Below are positions 1 through 9,263 of a stretch of DNA of 55,125 nucleotides, piece by piece. The stretch is taken from NCBI GenBank assembly GCA_903866395.1, contig CAIPNM010000032.1:1-55125 (forward strand), in the 5' to 3' direction. Source of the stretch: an uncultured bacterium. GTDB lineage: Bacteria; Pseudomonadota; Gammaproteobacteria; Burkholderiales; Burkholderiaceae_E. A program made the position numbers and the translations under genes. The notes under the pieces are model-generated. The model did not search any database. It saw only the letters and a program-made list of their open reading frames with translations, and was not told the origin of the DNA. Positions within the stretch are counted from its first letter, which is position 1; every line of letters starts with the position of its first letter.

Positions 1-1
1 C

Positions 2-202
2 ACCGTGAATGCGCTCGCGCCTGGCCCGATTGCCACCGCCATGACCACTGCGTTTCCCTCTGCACTGCGCGCGCTCATTCCACGCGGTCGGATGGGAACG
101 CCCGAAGACGTAGCACGGGTAGCGCTGTTTCTCGCGAGTCGTGAGTCTGATTTCATCACCGGCGAAATTCTCGACATCAATGGCGGCATGTGGAGCGACT
201 GA
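2..202 (+). CDS. Short-chain dehydrogenase/reductase, C-terminal part (cut by window edge)
   Basis: The reading frame is open from the first bases of the window, so this is the last 66 residues of a gene that begins upstream rather than a short gene. It shows the C-terminal hallmarks of classical SDR enzymes: [11 protein letters not shown] after the (unseen) catalytic Tyr/Lys region, then a [18 protein letters not shown] stretch and the terminal [10 protein letters not shown] motif. The cofactor-binding Rossmann part and the active site lie outside the window, so substrate cannot be judged. It ends 34 nt before a Bug receptor on the same strand, suggesting co-transcription. Confidence 0.85.
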   Translation, partial: TVNALAPGPIATAMTTAFPSALRALIPRGRMGTPEDVARVALFLASRESDFITGEILDINGGMWSD

Positions 203-236
203 ACCGCTCGTCCGCCCATCACCCAGGGAGCCATTC

Positions 237-1223
237 ATGACACAAACCCTACAGAGCGCACTCGGCGCGATCGCGCTTGCAGTGCTCGGAACCGCGGCCA
301 GCGCGCCCGCCATCGCGCAGGAAAAATATCCAAGCCGCGCGGTTCGAGTGGTCGTACCATTCGCAGCGGGGGGGGCCACCGACCTCCTCACAAGGATTGC
401 AGCCACTGAACTGTCCAAACGGATGGGGCAGAACTTCGTGGTGGAAAACGTGACCGGCGCCGGTGGCCTGATTGGCGCCCAGCAGGTGGTAAGCGCCAAG
501 CCCGACGGCTACACCCTGCTTGCCGGCTCGCCTGGCCCGATCACCATCATGCCGGTCATTGCCCGTAAGCCTGTGGGATACGATGTTGATAAAGACCTTA
601 TCCCGATCACGCTCATCGCTGACAGCCCCGGCGCGATGGTGGTCGGAAAAGGCTCGAAGTACCGAACGATCCAGGAGGTCATGGCGGCAGGCAAAGCGGG
701 CGCGCGCCTCACCTGCGGGTCGTCAGGGGTGGGTGCATTCAGTCATTTGAACTGTGAGCTTCTCAAGTCGCTCACCGGTCTTGACATCGTTCACGTGCCC
801 TATCGCGGAGCAGCACCCGCGCTGGTCGACCTGGTAGGGGGGCAGTTTGATTTCATCATCGAGAATTATCCCTCGCCCGCCAAGCTCATCGAGTCGGGCG
901 AGGTTCGGCTGCTGGGGGTCACCTCGGCCACCCGCTTCGCGCTCAAACCCGACGCGGCCACGCTAGTGGAAGCGGGTGTCAAGGGCCATGTCATGAGCGC
1001 CTGGATCGGACTCATGGCCCCCGCGGGCACGCCCGTTGCCATCATCAACGCAGTGCAGCGTGAAACCGCAGAAGGGCTCAAGGATCCGGCGGTCCAGAAG
1101 CGACTCGCAGAGATGGGCGTGGTCGGCGGAGGCAGCCTGCCCGCAGACTTCGCGCGTTATCTGTCCGCCGAGCGCGACACGTATCGCACGCTTTCAGCGC
1201 AGACCGGTCTCAAGGTGGACTAA
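237..1223 (+). CDS. Bug-family tripartite tricarboxylate transporter receptor
   Basis: Periplasmic solute-binding protein of the Bug (TctC-like) family, 328 residues, which usually captures carboxylates. The start at 237 is preceded by AGGGAG and opens a Sec signal peptide ending near SAPAIAQ. The mature part begins with the family pattern YPSRAVRVVVPFAAGG, followed by VVENVTGAGG and KPDGYTLL, which shape the ligand pocket in known Bug proteins. Length is normal. No TctA/TctB membrane genes are next to it; it follows an SDR gene and faces another SDR gene, converging across 18 nt. The ligand cannot be named from sequence. Confidence 0.93.
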   Translation: MTQTLQSALGAIALAVLGTAASAPAIAQEKYPSRAVRVVVPFAAGGATDLLTRIAATELSKRMGQNFVVENVTGAGGLIGAQQVVSAKPDGYTLLAGSPGPITIMPVIARKPVGYDVDKDLIPITLIADSPGAMVVGKGSKYRTIQEVMAAGKAGARLTCGSSGVGAFSHLNCELLKSLTGLDIVHVPYRGAAPALVDLVGGQFDFIIENYPSPAKLIESGEVRLLGVTSATRFALKPDAATLVEAGVKGHVMSAWIGLMAPAGTPVAIINAVQRETAEGLKDPAVQKRLAEMGVVGGGSLPADFARYLSAERDTYRTLSAQTGLKVD

Positions 1224-1241
1224 CACAGACACCCGCTGTCC

Positions 1242-2012
1242 TTAGAACTTTCCTGCGCTTGCCCCGCCGTCGATCATCACCACTTGACCGGTGATGGCCG
1301 CGGCCGCGCGTGAGGCAAGAAAGAACGCGGTCTCGGCAACATCGTCAACCGTCGGGATGCGCCCTAGCGGAAGGGCGCGCGCGGCATCGCGCAGGCCGGC
1401 TTCAACGGACACGCCCGCGCGGGCATAGGCTTCGTGCAGAAACGGGGTGTCAAGCACGGTGGGCGCGAGCGCGTTAACCCGAATACCGAGCGGCCCCAAC
1501 TCGAGGGCGAGCGATCGTGCGAGGCCCGCCACCGCATGCTTACTCGCGGTGTAGACGCTTCGACCCGCGCGGCCTGTGATGCTTTGAAGAGACCCCATCA
1601 ACAGCAGACAGGGATCGGTCCCGCGCGACAGGCTGTCGATTGCGGCGCGGGCCGAAAGAATGGTGCCCACCACGTTCACCGTGATCACCCGGCTGATTTC
1701 CGCTGCGCTCGCTTCACGAAGTGCGCCCGCAAACGGCACGCCTGCATTGGTCACCAACACATCAATGGGCCGCCCCGCGTGCGCTTCGGCCAGCTGAACG
1801 AGGCGCATGCAATCGGACTCGCTCGATACATCGCAGCGCATCACGCCCACCGCATGACCCAATTCCGCCGCTGCAGAATCGAGCGCCCCCTCGCTGCAAT
1901 CAGCGAGGAACACGCTAGCCCGCGCCGCCAGAAACCGACGCGCAAGCGCCCGCCCAATGCCACCCGCTCCGCCCGTGATGACGACACTGCGTCGATCTGA
2001 ATCCTCAACCAT
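1242..2012 (-). CDS. SDR-family NAD(P)-dependent oxidoreductase
   Basis: Classical SDR of 256 residues. The frame stays open further upstream, but the start at 2012 is chosen because AGGAGG sits 5 nt before it and it puts the cofactor loop close to the N-terminus. The Rossmann motif TGGAGGIGRA, the NAG motif (VTNAG), the active-site Ser in LLLMGSLQS and the catalytic YTASK are all present, as is the C-terminal VNALAP...TGQVVMIDGGAS. It should be an active alcohol/ketone oxidoreductase of unknown substrate. It is divergent from the Bug receptor at 2233, so 2013-2232 must hold promoters for both. Confidence 0.9.
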   Translation of the reverse strand: MVEDSDRRSVVITGGAGGIGRALARRFLAARASVFLADCSEGALDSAAAELGHAVGVMRCDVSSESDCMRLVQLAEAHAGRPIDVLVTNAGVPFAGALREASAAEISRVITVNVVGTILSARAAIDSLSRGTDPCLLLMGSLQSITGRAGRSVYTASKHAVAGLARSLALELGPLGIRVNALAPTVLDTPFLHEAYARAGVSVEAGLRDAARALPLGRIPTVDDVAETAFFLASRAAAAITGQVVMIDGGASAGKF

Positions 2013-2232
2013 TTCGCCTCCTGCTGGTGGCTCCGAGCGTACCCGTCCACGTGATTCATTTCCATCATTTCGCGTGGACGCCGAAAACGGAAGGCCCCTG
2101 TCTGGCGAACCATTGGCGCGATCGAACAGCGTTGCTACACTGGACAAGGACTGGCGCCTTGCACGCTGCAACGGCTTATCGCGCGTGCCAATGCTCAGAT
2201 CTCATTCGACAACAATCATCACGGAGACCCAC

Positions 2233-3216
2233 ATGCCATCGCGACGTTTCATTTCCGCATCCATGGCCTCTGCGGCGCTCGCGGCGCTGCTTAGCGCCGG
2301 TGTCGCCACGCCTGTCCTCGCTGCGTTCCCCGATCGGCCAGTCAAGCTGGTGGTGGGCTACCCACCTGGCGGCGGCACGGATGTGATTGCGCGTCTGTTT
2401 GCCACCCAGCTCACCGAGCGCCTGAAGCAACCGGTGGTGATTGAGAACCGGCCCGGCGCAGCTGGCATGATCGGGTCCGAGTTCGTCGCCAACGCGCCCG
2501 CCGACGGCTACACCATGATCTTCACCGCGAGCGATACACACACCATCAATCCCCATGTGTATCCCAAGATCCGCTATGACGCCCGCCGCGACTTCACGCC
2601 TGTGGGGCTCGCTGGCTTTCTCACCATGGCGCTGGTCACCAACAACAGTCAACCCGGCACCCTGAAGGAATTTGTCGCTGCAGCCCGCGCAAAGCCAGGA
2701 AGCTTTAATTTCGCCTCATGGGGCATTGGCAGTTCGTCCCAGATCGCTATGGAGTCGTTCCTCGCCACCTCGGGCATGAAAATGACACATGTGCCCTTCC
2801 AGGGTGCTGCCCCCGCCCTCACCGCCGTCCTCGGCTCGCAGGTCGAGGCCTTCATGGTTCCCATGACGCTTGCGGAACCCAACTTTCGAGCCGGCAAACT
2901 GAAGCTGATTGGCGTGGCGGCACCGCAGCGTGTGCCATGGGCTAAAGACATCCCCACCCTCGCTGAACAGGGCGTTGACTCCGACGGCAGCATCTGGCTC
3001 GGCGTGCTCGCCCCCGCCAAGGCACCGGCCGAGGCGATCAATGTCATGAACAAGGCACTTAACGAAGTCATCGCCGATCCCGCGGTGAGCGCAACCCTGT
3101 ACAAGAATGGGTTCATTCCCAGGGGTGGCAGCGTTCAGGACTTCACCGGTTACCTGCAACGCGAATTCGACCGGATGGGCAAAGTCATCCGCGACGCAGG
3201 CATCAAGGCCGATTAA
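2233..3216 (+). CDS. Bug-family receptor heading a catabolic operon
   Basis: Secreted solute receptor of 327 residues. The start at 2233 follows ACGGAG and gives a clear Sec leader (MPSRRFISASMASAALAALL) with cleavage likely after PVLA. Conserved blocks are FPDRPVKLVVGYPPGGGTD, VVIENRPGAAG and ADGYTMIF. It lies 17 nt before a racemase-like gene that opens the plus-strand operon running to 10917, so it probably delivers the substrate of that pathway. Ligand unknown; carboxylates are usual for the family. Confidence 0.93.
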   Translation: MPSRRFISASMASAALAALLSAGVATPVLAAFPDRPVKLVVGYPPGGGTDVIARLFATQLTERLKQPVVIENRPGAAGMIGSEFVANAPADGYTMIFTASDTHTINPHVYPKIRYDARRDFTPVGLAGFLTMALVTNNSQPGTLKEFVAAARAKPGSFNFASWGIGSSSQIAMESFLATSGMKMTHVPFQGAAPALTAVLGSQVEAFMVPMTLAEPNFRAGKLKLIGVAAPQRVPWAKDIPTLAEQGVDSDGSIWLGVLAPAKAPAEAINVMNKALNEVIADPAVSATLYKNGFIPRGGSVQDFTGYLQREFDRMGKVIRDAGIKAD

Positions 3217-3233
3217 GCATAGGAACCCGCGCA

Positions 3234-4031
3234 ATGATCCGGATCTGGCACCAGAGCTTCACCGAACTGCACCAACTGCCTGCCTATCAGCAGGCGATGG
3301 ACGCCCATGTCCGTCGTGTGGTGCGCCCCGACACCGAAGTGGTGCTGCATGGCGTGAAGCCTGGAACCTACCCGGGCAATTACCCAGGTACGGACATTGC
3401 GCACTCGGCTCTTTACACCCTGCATGCCTCGCAATGGATCACGCAGGCCCTGAAAGCAAGCGACGAAGGATTCGATGCCTATGCCATGTGCACACTGCCG
3501 AATCCGTTCATTCGCGAGATCCGGAGCCTGCTTGATATTCCCGTGGTGGGCTACGGTGAGGCGAGCTTTCACGTCGCCTGCATGCTGGGGCATCGATTTG
3601 GACTCATGGTCTTCATCGCCCCCATGGCCCAGCTCTACCGCGAGCAGATTGACGGCTACGGGCTTGGCGCCCGTTGCGCTGGCGTCAAGCCAGTGGGATT
3701 CACCTTCCACGACGTATTGAAGCACTGGAACGACCCCGAGCCCCTGATCGAACGCTTTCGCGAAAGCGCGGCCGAGCTCATCGCAGCCGGTGCCGACGTG
3801 ATCATTCCAGGTGAAATGCCCCTCAACATTCTGTTGGCCTCCAACGGCATCACGCAGATTGATGGCGTGCAGGTGCTAGACGGTCTGGCGGTCACCCTCA
3901 AGCTCACTGAAAGCATGGTCGAGCTCAAGCGTAGCGTGGGCCTCTCGCACAGCCATCACGGCTGGTTGAGCAAGAAGCCTTCGCGCGAGCGCGTCAATCA
4001 GGTGCTCGATTTTTACGGTCTAAAGATCTGA
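3234..4031 (+). CDS. Asp/Glu/hydantoin racemase-superfamily protein with one active-site Cys
   Basis: 265 residues of the Asp/Glu/hydantoin racemase fold, cytoplasmic. The first-half nucleophile is visible as Cys86 in YAMCTLPNP and is followed by the family block IPVVGYGEASFHVA. The second Cys expected in the pattern VIVLGC is replaced: the protein reads DVIIPGEMPLN with Glu194 there. A two-base racemase mechanism is therefore doubtful; decarboxylases and isomerases of this fold also work with a single Cys. A distant paralogue with the same loss lies at 10123-10917 at the far end of the same operon. The substrate is unknown. Confidence 0.8.
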   Translation: MIRIWHQSFTELHQLPAYQQAMDAHVRRVVRPDTEVVLHGVKPGTYPGNYPGTDIAHSALYTLHASQWITQALKASDEGFDAYAMCTLPNPFIREIRSLLDIPVVGYGEASFHVACMLGHRFGLMVFIAPMAQLYREQIDGYGLGARCAGVKPVGFTFHDVLKHWNDPEPLIERFRESAAELIAAGADVIIPGEMPLNILLASNGITQIDGVQVLDGLAVTLKLTESMVELKRSVGLSHSHHGWLSKKPSRERVNQVLDFYGLKI

Positions 4032-4055
4032 ACCTTCGGCTGCTGGAGTCTGATC

Positions 4056-5027
4056 ATGGCACTACCCAAGCGCATCGTCATTCATGAACTGGGCCCCCGC
4101 GAGGGCATGCAGATCGAGAAAAATCCGATCGACACCTCGGAAAAAATTCGCCTGGTGGATCGGCTGTCCGAATGCCGGTTCCACGAGATCGAGGTCACCT
4201 CATTTGTGAGTCCGAAGTGGGTGCCGCAAATGGCGGATGCCGAGCAGGTGGTGGCCGGCATCCAGCGCGCTGAAGGCACTCGATACACCGCCATCTACCT
4301 CAACACACAGGGGCTACAGCGCGCGGTCATGACGGGCAAGCTCGATGTGGAAGGCAGCCTCAGCATCACCGCGAGCGAGGCCTTCTCAAAGAAGAACACC
4401 AATCGCACGATCGCTGAAACGCTCGCAGAAACCGAGAAGCGTATTGAAGGCTTTCAGCGCTTTGGCATCACCCCGCACGAAGTGAGTGTGATGGCGGCCT
4501 TCGGCTGTAACTACGAGGGCGACATCGCACCCGACCATGTCGTTGGCCTGGTTGCGCAGCTAATGGACATCGCCGAGCAGAACCAGTACGACATTTCCAT
4601 GATTCAGCTTGCCGACACCATGGGTTGGGCAAACCCTGAAGCCATTCGGCGGCTGGTTGGAAAGATCCAGGATCGCTGGCCCACCCGCCGCATCAACCTT
4701 CATCTTCACGACACCCGCGGGATGGGGCTGATGAACGCCTTCGCCGCCCTCGAAATGGGGGTGGACGACTTCGACTCTGCCGTGGCTGGCCTGGGGGGCT
4801 GCCCCTACGCAGGCTTCAAGGACGCCCCCGGCAATATCGCCACCGAAGACCTGGTCCATATGTGCCATGAGCTTGGCATTGAGACCGGAATCGACCTCGA
4901 GAAGCTGCTCGACGTTGCCCGCGAGGCTGAGAGAATCGTTGGGCATTCGCTTCCCGGGAAAGTCATGCGGGGCGGCCATCTCGACAGCTATCGGCGCGCT
5001 GCGGCGGCGGCGCGATCCGCGCAGTGA
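4056..5027 (+). CDS. Hydroxymethylglutaryl-CoA lyase-like enzyme
   Basis: 323-residue TIM-barrel lyase of the HMGL/DRE-TIM family, which splits a 3-hydroxyacyl-CoA into an acyl-CoA or acetyl-CoA and a ketoacid. The N-terminal metal/catalytic motif is ELGPREGMQ (Arg15-Glu16, with Glu where HMG-CoA lyase normally has Asp). The metal histidines lie in INLHLHDTRG, and the lid Cys is in the signature AGLGGCPYAGFKDAPGN. The stop overlaps the next GTG start by 4 nt, so translation is coupled. True HMG-CoA or a related branched hydroxyacyl-CoA (for example citramalyl-CoA type) is possible. Confidence 0.88.
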   Translation: MALPKRIVIHELGPREGMQIEKNPIDTSEKIRLVDRLSECRFHEIEVTSFVSPKWVPQMADAEQVVAGIQRAEGTRYTAIYLNTQGLQRAVMTGKLDVEGSLSITASEAFSKKNTNRTIAETLAETEKRIEGFQRFGITPHEVSVMAAFGCNYEGDIAPDHVVGLVAQLMDIAEQNQYDISMIQLADTMGWANPEAIRRLVGKIQDRWPTRRINLHLHDTRGMGLMNAFAALEMGVDDFDSAVAGLGGCPYAGFKDAPGNIATEDLVHMCHELGIETGIDLEKLLDVAREAERIVGHSLPGKVMRGGHLDSYRRAAAAARSAQ

Positions 5028-5572
5028 GCGAGCCCCTTCCCGCCGCAGCCAATGCGGCCGATCTCGCGAAGTGGGTCGGTCGACAGGGTGATCCCAAGCG
5101 GTCCACCGCCGCGCTCGATCGCGAGACCATCCGGCGTTTCGTGCAGGCCATCATGGACCGCGACCCGGTCTATTTCGATGACACCCATGCCGCCACCACG
5201 CGCTTTAAGAACCTGGTCGCGCCACCGCTTTTTCCAGTGCATGCATTCCGAACCAGCGCCGAGTTGCCCGACCCGTTGGCGTCGGTGCAGATCGATCCGA
5301 ATGCAGATGGCACCGCTGGCAACGATGGCATGTACTTTGGTCTGCCTCCCATCGAGCACCCGTTCAAGCGCCTGCTTAACGGCGGCAACGAGATCGAATT
5401 TTATCGTTGTCTCGCGCTTGGCGAGCGCTGCGTGGCTCGCGCGCGCTACGCCAACGTCCAGCTGAAAGAGGGCCGTAGCGGCCCCATGCTGATGGTCGAC
5501 ATCGAAACCGAATTTCGCTCCGAGGCGGGTGAGATTTTGCTCATCAACCGCCAGACCCTGATCTGGAGGTAG
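5024..5572 (+). CDS. MaoC-like N-terminal dehydratase (FAS1-type hot-dog) protein
   Basis: 182 residues starting at a GTG that overlaps the previous stop. It resembles the MaoC N-terminal / FAS1-like dehydratase domain: an N-terminal helix with IMDRDPVYFDD, then VAPPLFPV, and later LNGGNEIEFYRCLALGERC and LMVDIETEFRSEAGEILLINRQTLIWR. Such domains usually pair with a second hot-dog subunit that carries the catalytic Asp/His, and that partner is the next gene, 5 nt downstream. Together they likely form a heteromeric enoyl-CoA hydratase. Confidence 0.82.
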   Translation: MSEPLPAAANAADLAKWVGRQGDPKRSTAALDRETIRRFVQAIMDRDPVYFDDTHAATTRFKNLVAPPLFPVHAFRTSAELPDPLASVQIDPNADGTAGNDGMYFGLPPIEHPFKRLLNGGNEIEFYRCLALGERCVARARYANVQLKEGRSGPMLMVDIETEFRSEAGEILLINRQTLIWR

Positions 5573-5577
5573 CCTGC

Positions 5578-6072
5578 ATGAATTTCGAAGCGCTAAAGGT
5601 GGGCGAGCGCCTCCACCAGATCGACAAAGGCATCATCACCACCGCGCACATCATGAGGTGGTCAGCGGCGGTCGAGAATTTTCATCGCATCCACTACGAC
5701 GCGCCGTTCGCCACCCAGCATGACGGCCTGCCAGGGGTTCTGATCAACGGCTCATGGAAGCAGCATGTTCTGGTTCAGTTGGTCAAAGATGCGCTAGCCC
5801 CTGACGGTTGGCTTTGGCGGCTCAAATTTCGTTATCGGAAGATGGACATCGCGGGTGACTCACTGCGCGCAGTGGCCGATGTCATCGCCAAGTGCGAAGC
5901 GGGCGGCTTCGGGTTTGTCACCCTGCGTATCGCCCTGATCGACCAGCGAGACCAGATCTCCACCGACGGGCACGCGATCGGCGTGCTGCCGCTTGCCGGG
6001 GGCCCCCCGGTGCCCTATCCGTTCCGGCCAGATCCCGCCTGGTCGCCTATTCGCTTTCCCGAGGACGCCTGA
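5578..6072 (+). CDS. MaoC-family hot-dog dehydratase
   Basis: 164-residue hot-dog protein. The block AVENFHRIHYDAPFA matches the R-hydratase motif in which Asp and His activate water, and GLPGVLINGSW lies where the substrate tunnel is formed. It follows the FAS1-like dehydratase subunit by 5 nt and ends 1 nt before the acyl-CoA synthetase start, so the three are co-translated. Expected role: hydration of an enoyl-CoA made from the acid activated by the neighbouring synthetase. Confidence 0.85.
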   Translation: MNFEALKVGERLHQIDKGIITTAHIMRWSAAVENFHRIHYDAPFATQHDGLPGVLINGSWKQHVLVQLVKDALAPDGWLWRLKFRYRKMDIAGDSLRAVADVIAKCEAGGFGFVTLRIALIDQRDQISTDGHAIGVLPLAGGPPVPYPFRPDPAWSPIRFPEDA

Positions 6073-6073
6073 A

Positions 6074-7618
6074 ATGGCTGCCGGCCTTCGGATCGTCGAT
6101 CTGCTCCGTCATCACGCTGAGCAGACGCCGAACCGGGTGGCCCTCCGGATAGACGGCGAGCCGAGAAGCTTTCTGCAACTGCACCAGGGCGTCCTGCGGG
6201 CGGTGGGCAGGCTACAAGCTATCGCTCGCCCCGGCGAGCGGGTTGGGCTTTGGTTTCACAACTGCTTTGCCTGGGTGGAGTGTTTTCTCGCGCTCGACCT
6301 TCTCGGGGTGGTATCGGTCCCGATCAATACACGCCTCACCGGAAGCGAGCTGCGGGTGATCATGGAGGCGGCTGCCCTCAGCGCGATTATCACCACCCCG
6401 ACCTACCGTAAGCGTCGATACACGGACGAGGCAATCGCCACGCTAGCGCCCGCCGGGCGATCGCTTGCGGTACTGGAAGCCTCAGACACCCTGCCTCCCA
6501 CCGACTGGCCCGTGATGACCCTCAACGGTGATCGCGCGACGCTTCCCGCAAGCCCTGACGACGTCTTCTGCATTCAATACACCTCGGGCACCACATCGGT
6601 ACCCAAGGGCGTCATGCTGACCGATGCTGCTTATCTGCAGACCGCATCGTACGTCGCCCGCTGTCAGCGCCTCACGCCCACCAGCCGTTTTATCAGCGCC
6701 GCGCCTTTTTTCCACTGTAGCGGGACCATGCATGCGCTCACCGTGTGTTTGCTTGCAGGATGCACGCTCGATTCGCTATCGGTCTGGGATCCCGAGCAGT
6801 TCGTTGACACGGTATCGCTCAGGCAAAGCGACACCGCCCACATGATCTATTTTCGCGACGTGCTGGCGATCGCAACTCCCACGACACGTGAGCGACTCTC
6901 GTCGCTTCAGGTGGCCCACGACCTGGGAACGGCCGAGTTCCTGCTTCGGATCGCCGACCAGCTTGGCGTTACAGGTATCTCCAATCTCTACGGTATGACC
7001 GAAACCTGCGGTCAGTTCACCATGTGGACACCGGGTGAGCCCCTCACCCAACGGGTAAGTGGCAATGGTCGCCCGCAGCCCGGCAACCAGATCCGTATCG
7101 TCGACCCCGACAGCTCAGCCGAAATGCCCGCCGGAGCAACCGGCGAGATTCAGATGCGGGGGCCGACGATCACAAAGGGCTACTTCGCCAATGCTGAAGC
7201 CATGGAGAGCGGCTTTACTCGCGATGGCTGGTTCCGCTCAGGCGACCTTGGACGGATCGGCGAGGACGGCGAGCTGATCTATGTGGCTCGCCTCAAAGAG
7301 ATGATCCGCGTTGGCGGCGAAAACCTCGCGCCGGCGGAAGTTGAGCAGGCGCTTCGCGACCTCTGCCACACATCACAGGTATGCGCGCTTGGCATTCCCG
7401 ATTCACGGCTCGATGAAGTGGTGGCCGCTGTGCTGGTGGCACCCAAGGTGAGCGACTGGGTCGACCTCGTCGCACAATTGCGCGAGCGCCTTGCGGGTTT
7501 CAAGGTTCCACGCGCCATGTATCTTGCAGATAGCCTGCCGGTGACCGCGACCAACCGCGTTCAGCGCGCAACGCTCAGGCAGTGGATTGAGAGCGGTCAA
7601 CTCCAGCGTGTGATGTAG
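6074..7618 (+). CDS. Acyl-CoA synthetase (AMP-forming) with altered A10 lysine
   Basis: 514-residue ANL-superfamily ligase that should activate a carboxylic acid with ATP and CoA. The start at 6074 is picked because it lies 1 nt after the previous stop; the frame extends 27 codons upstream inside the MaoC gene. Visible motifs are the P-loop YTSGTTSVPKG (near residue 170), YGMTETCGQ (near 306), SGDLGRIGEDGELIYVARLKEMIRVGGENLAPAEVE and the C-terminal domain. The A10 motif, normally PxTxTGK, reads PVTATNRVQR: the catalytic Lys is Arg495. Adenylation may be weak, regulated or tuned. Confidence 0.9.
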   Translation: MAAGLRIVDLLRHHAEQTPNRVALRIDGEPRSFLQLHQGVLRAVGRLQAIARPGERVGLWFHNCFAWVECFLALDLLGVVSVPINTRLTGSELRVIMEAAALSAIITTPTYRKRRYTDEAIATLAPAGRSLAVLEASDTLPPTDWPVMTLNGDRATLPASPDDVFCIQYTSGTTSVPKGVMLTDAAYLQTASYVARCQRLTPTSRFISAAPFFHCSGTMHALTVCLLAGCTLDSLSVWDPEQFVDTVSLRQSDTAHMIYFRDVLAIATPTTRERLSSLQVAHDLGTAEFLLRIADQLGVTGISNLYGMTETCGQFTMWTPGEPLTQRVSGNGRPQPGNQIRIVDPDSSAEMPAGATGEIQMRGPTITKGYFANAEAMESGFTRDGWFRSGDLGRIGEDGELIYVARLKEMIRVGGENLAPAEVEQALRDLCHTSQVCALGIPDSRLDEVVAAVLVAPKVSDWVDLVAQLRERLAGFKVPRAMYLADSLPVTATNRVQRATLRQWIESGQLQRVM

Positions 7619-7640
7619 TCCCCTATCAAGGAGAGCGGTC

Positions 7641-9263
7641 ATGAATGTTCGCAGCCACCAAGAAGACGGTGCGATTCGCGCCGAGTCAATCACTCGCCGG
7701 CTGATCGACACCCTGGGCGCCGACGCGGTCAGTACCGATCCCCAAGAACGGCAGCTGTTCTCGCTCGACTTTTCCGAGGAGGTGGGCGAAACCGCCATTG
7801 CTGTCGTGCGACCGAAAAGCGTGGAGGCCATCAGCGCGCTCATGCGTCTGGCCTCAGTGGAAGGCTTTGCGGTCAACACCCGTGGCGGCGGCATGTCCTA
7901 CACCAAGGGCCATGTCCCCGTGCGGCCGGACACCGTGGTGCTCGACAACACAGGATTCAACCGAATACTTGAGGTCAACACCACTGATCGCTATGTCAGC
8001 CTCGAGACTGGCGCCCGCTGGGCTGACCTTCGGGCTGCGCTCCTGGGGACAGGCATGCGAGTGCCCTACCTGGGCACGCTCTCGGGAAACTGGGCGACGG
8101 TGGGGGGCGGACTCTCGCAAAACGCAACCGGGATGGGCCGGATGACACTCGCCGAGCACGTGCTCGGCCTTGAGGTGGTGCTGGGCGACGGCCGCGTGCT
8201 TCGAACAGGCTCGTGGGCCACGTCAGGGACCGCGCCGTTTTACCGCTACAACGGCCCCGACCTCACGGGCCTTTTTCTTTGCGACTCGGGCGCATTCGGC
8301 ATCAAGACCAAGGTTCATCTCCAACTCGAACCGTGGCCCAAAATGTCGTTTGGCTGTGTCACCTTCCCTGACCGCGTGTCACTGGTTGCTGCGCAGGCGG
8401 CCATGGCCACCAGCGGTCTTCATACCGAAGCCTTCGCCTTCGATGGCTACTTTGTAGGGGAATACGCCCTGAAGCCTGGCATCTCTGCCAGCGACAAACG
8501 CCAGATGATCGACCGCTTCCTCGCTGACAATCCGGTCAGATGGCGTGCATACCGCGCGCTCGCGCGGGCGTGGCATCCCTCGGGCCTGGGATTTCTCAAA
8601 GGGCTACCCAACGCGATGTACTACATTGCCGAGGCGGCTGATCAGGCGGCAGCCGACCGCGTTCAGCAGCGCATCGCCAAGCTGCTCAAAGGATTCGGTG
8701 CACGTGAACTGCCCACCACGATTCCCTTCGGGCTTCGCTACGGCCCCTACCTCAATGTTGGCGACATCATGGCCAATCGCGAGGGCGAGGTGAATTTCCC
8801 CATCAACGCCAAGTTCCAGGCCTCCAAGGCGGTCGACGCCATGAAGGCGTTCGAGGCTTTTGCCGCCGACAATGCGGCGCTTATGCAAAAACATCAGATC
8901 AGAATGGCCTGCAACTCGCTGCTCCACGGCCATTTCTGGGGCATCGAGCCCGTGATTTTCTGGAAGCGACCGCTTGGCCCCTATCGTCATCACTATGCAA
9001 CCGATGACCGTCGTCGCGCCACACAAGACACCATCGACAACCCCGAGCGGAACGCTGTGGCGCTCGATCTCCGGTACCGCCTTCAGCGGGTGTTTCGGGA
9101 GATGGGGTCGCTTCATGTGCAGTGGGCCAAGTCCTATCCATTTGCCCAGGCCCTTGATGGCACAACGGCTTGGAACCTGCTTGAAGACCTTAAACAGGCC
9201 ACCGATCCGCGTGGCGTCGTGAACCCCGGCGTGTTGGGGTTGGGCCTTCCCCCCACCCCATGA
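7641..9263 (+). CDS. FAD-binding oxidase/dehydrogenase (VAO/GlcD-type)
   Basis: 540-residue flavoprotein of the vanillyl-alcohol-oxidase/PCMH family. The FAD domain spans roughly residues 45-230, with VVRPKSVEAISALMRLA, then NTRGGGMSYTKG (pyrophosphate loop; no His that would bind FAD covalently there) and GTLSGNWATVGGGLSQNATG. The C-terminal half is a substrate cap ending DPRGVVNPGVLGLG, a typical family tail. No signal peptide is seen, so it is cytoplasmic. AGGAG lies upstream of the ATG, and its stop overlaps the next start by 4 nt. It may oxidise a hydroxy acid or phenolic intermediate of the operon's pathway. Confidence 0.87.
   Translation: MNVRSHQEDGAIRAESITRRLIDTLGADAVSTDPQERQLFSLDFSEEVGETAIAVVRPKSVEAISALMRLASVEGFAVNTRGGGMSYTKGHVPVRPDTVVLDNTGFNRILEVNTTDRYVSLETGARWADLRAALLGTGMRVPYLGTLSGNWATVGGGLSQNATGMGRMTLAEHVLGLEVVLGDGRVLRTGSWATSGTAPFYRYNGPDLTGLFLCDSGAFGIKTKVHLQLEPWPKMSFGCVTFPDRVSLVAAQAAMATSGLHTEAFAFDGYFVGEYALKPGISASDKRQMIDRFLADNPVRWRAYRALARAWHPSGLGFLKGLPNAMYYIAEAADQAAADRVQQRIAKLLKGFGARELPTTIPFGLRYGPYLNVGDIMANREGEVNFPINAKFQASKAVDAMKAFEAFAADNAALMQKHQIRMACNSLLHGHFWGIEPVIFWKRPLGPYRHHYATDDRRRATQDTIDNPERNAVALDLRYRLQRVFREMGSLHVQWAKSYPFAQALDGTTAWNLLEDLKQATDPRGVVNPGVLGLGLPPTP

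Noticed and set aside
1-202. Pseudogene fragment of an SDR
   Set aside because: The frame is open to the window edge, so truncation is due to the window, not decay.
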